A stretch of DNA of 8,210 bases from an uncultured Clostridia bacterium (lineage in GTDB: Bacteria > Bacillota_A > Clostridia > Christensenellales > Aristaeellaceae). The translations under genes were made by a program, and so were the position numbers. Below are positions 8,141-8,210 of the stretch, piece by piece. The stretch spans positions 1-8,210 of the forward strand of contig CAMOGC010000072.1 of the NCBI GenBank assembly GCA_946613955.1, given 5' to 3'. Each line of letters opens with the position of its first letter. The first letter of the stretch is position 1. Under the pieces are notes generated by a model. It was not told the origin of the DNA, searched no databases, and was given only the letters and a program-made list of their open reading frames with translations.

Positions 8141-8210
8141 TTACATAAAGCCAACGTTGTCCATATCCATGTCGATGCCGCGGATGCTCATCTCGCCCTG
8201 CAGGGTCCGG
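8141..8210 (-). CDS. secY: Protein translocase subunit SecY, C-terminal end only
   Basis: Only the last 22 complete codons are inside the window; the gene continues beyond base 8210. The tail reads TLQGEMSIRGIDMDMDNVGFM before a TAA stop. It matches the position and general form of the cytoplasmic SecY C-terminus, which in Gram-positive bacteria ends with a short basic or aromatic segment near GFL or GFM. SecY forms the pore of the SecYEG protein-export channel. The assignment rests mostly on location directly upstream of adk and map in the spc operon, since the fragment holds no membrane helix. An insertion giving DMDMDN before the final GFM looks unusual but cannot be judged from so little. 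Confidence 0.78.
   Translation of the reverse strand, partial: RTLQGEMSIRGIDMDMDNVGFM

Overview
The window is a GC-rich stretch of housekeeping chromosome in which every supported gene reads on the minus strand, so transcription runs from base 8210 towards base 1. The best guess for the source is a high-GC member of the Clostridia (Bacillota). The order secY-adk-map-KOW protein-infA-rpmJ, the zinc-type adenylate kinase with four LID cysteines, the strong AGGAGG-type ribosome binding sites and the frequent TTG/GTG starts all fit. Species cannot be named from this sequence.

Region 1 (8210 down to about 5904) is the distal part of the spc ribosomal-protein operon: the C-terminal end of secY, then adk, map, a small KOW-domain RNA-binding protein, infA (TTG start) and rpmJ. 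adk/map and map/KOW overlap by four bases (ATGA), and infA starts four bases after the KOW stop, which indicates translational coupling. A long hairpin without a U-tract lies between secY and adk, and a weaker one precedes rpmJ. A clear intrinsic terminator follows rpmJ. The usual continuation rpsM-rpsK-rpsD-rpoA-rplQ is absent, so the ribosomal cluster is interrupted here.

Region 2 (about 5864 down to 28) starts with a strong predicted sigma-A promoter whose spacer contains an inverted repeat. It then runs as one tight unit: an uncharacterised single-pass membrane protein, uvrC (nucleotide excision repair), a 97-residue protein of unknown function, an M20 dipeptidase of the Sapep/PepV type, and an ABC-F ATPase of the YbiT/YkpA type. 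Gaps are 26, 29, 40 and 12 bases, each holding a ribosome binding site for the next gene. The genes have no obvious common pathway. Repair, peptide turnover and ribosome-associated ATPase functions look like a housekeeping transcription unit rather than a specialised system.

The most notable feature is the ABC-F protein. Its second composite ATP site has lost key residues in all four contributing motifs (Walker A2, Walker B2, H-switch 2 and signature 1), while the first site is intact. No mobile element, CRISPR array, tRNA, rRNA or defence system was seen, and I found no convincing new multi-gene system.
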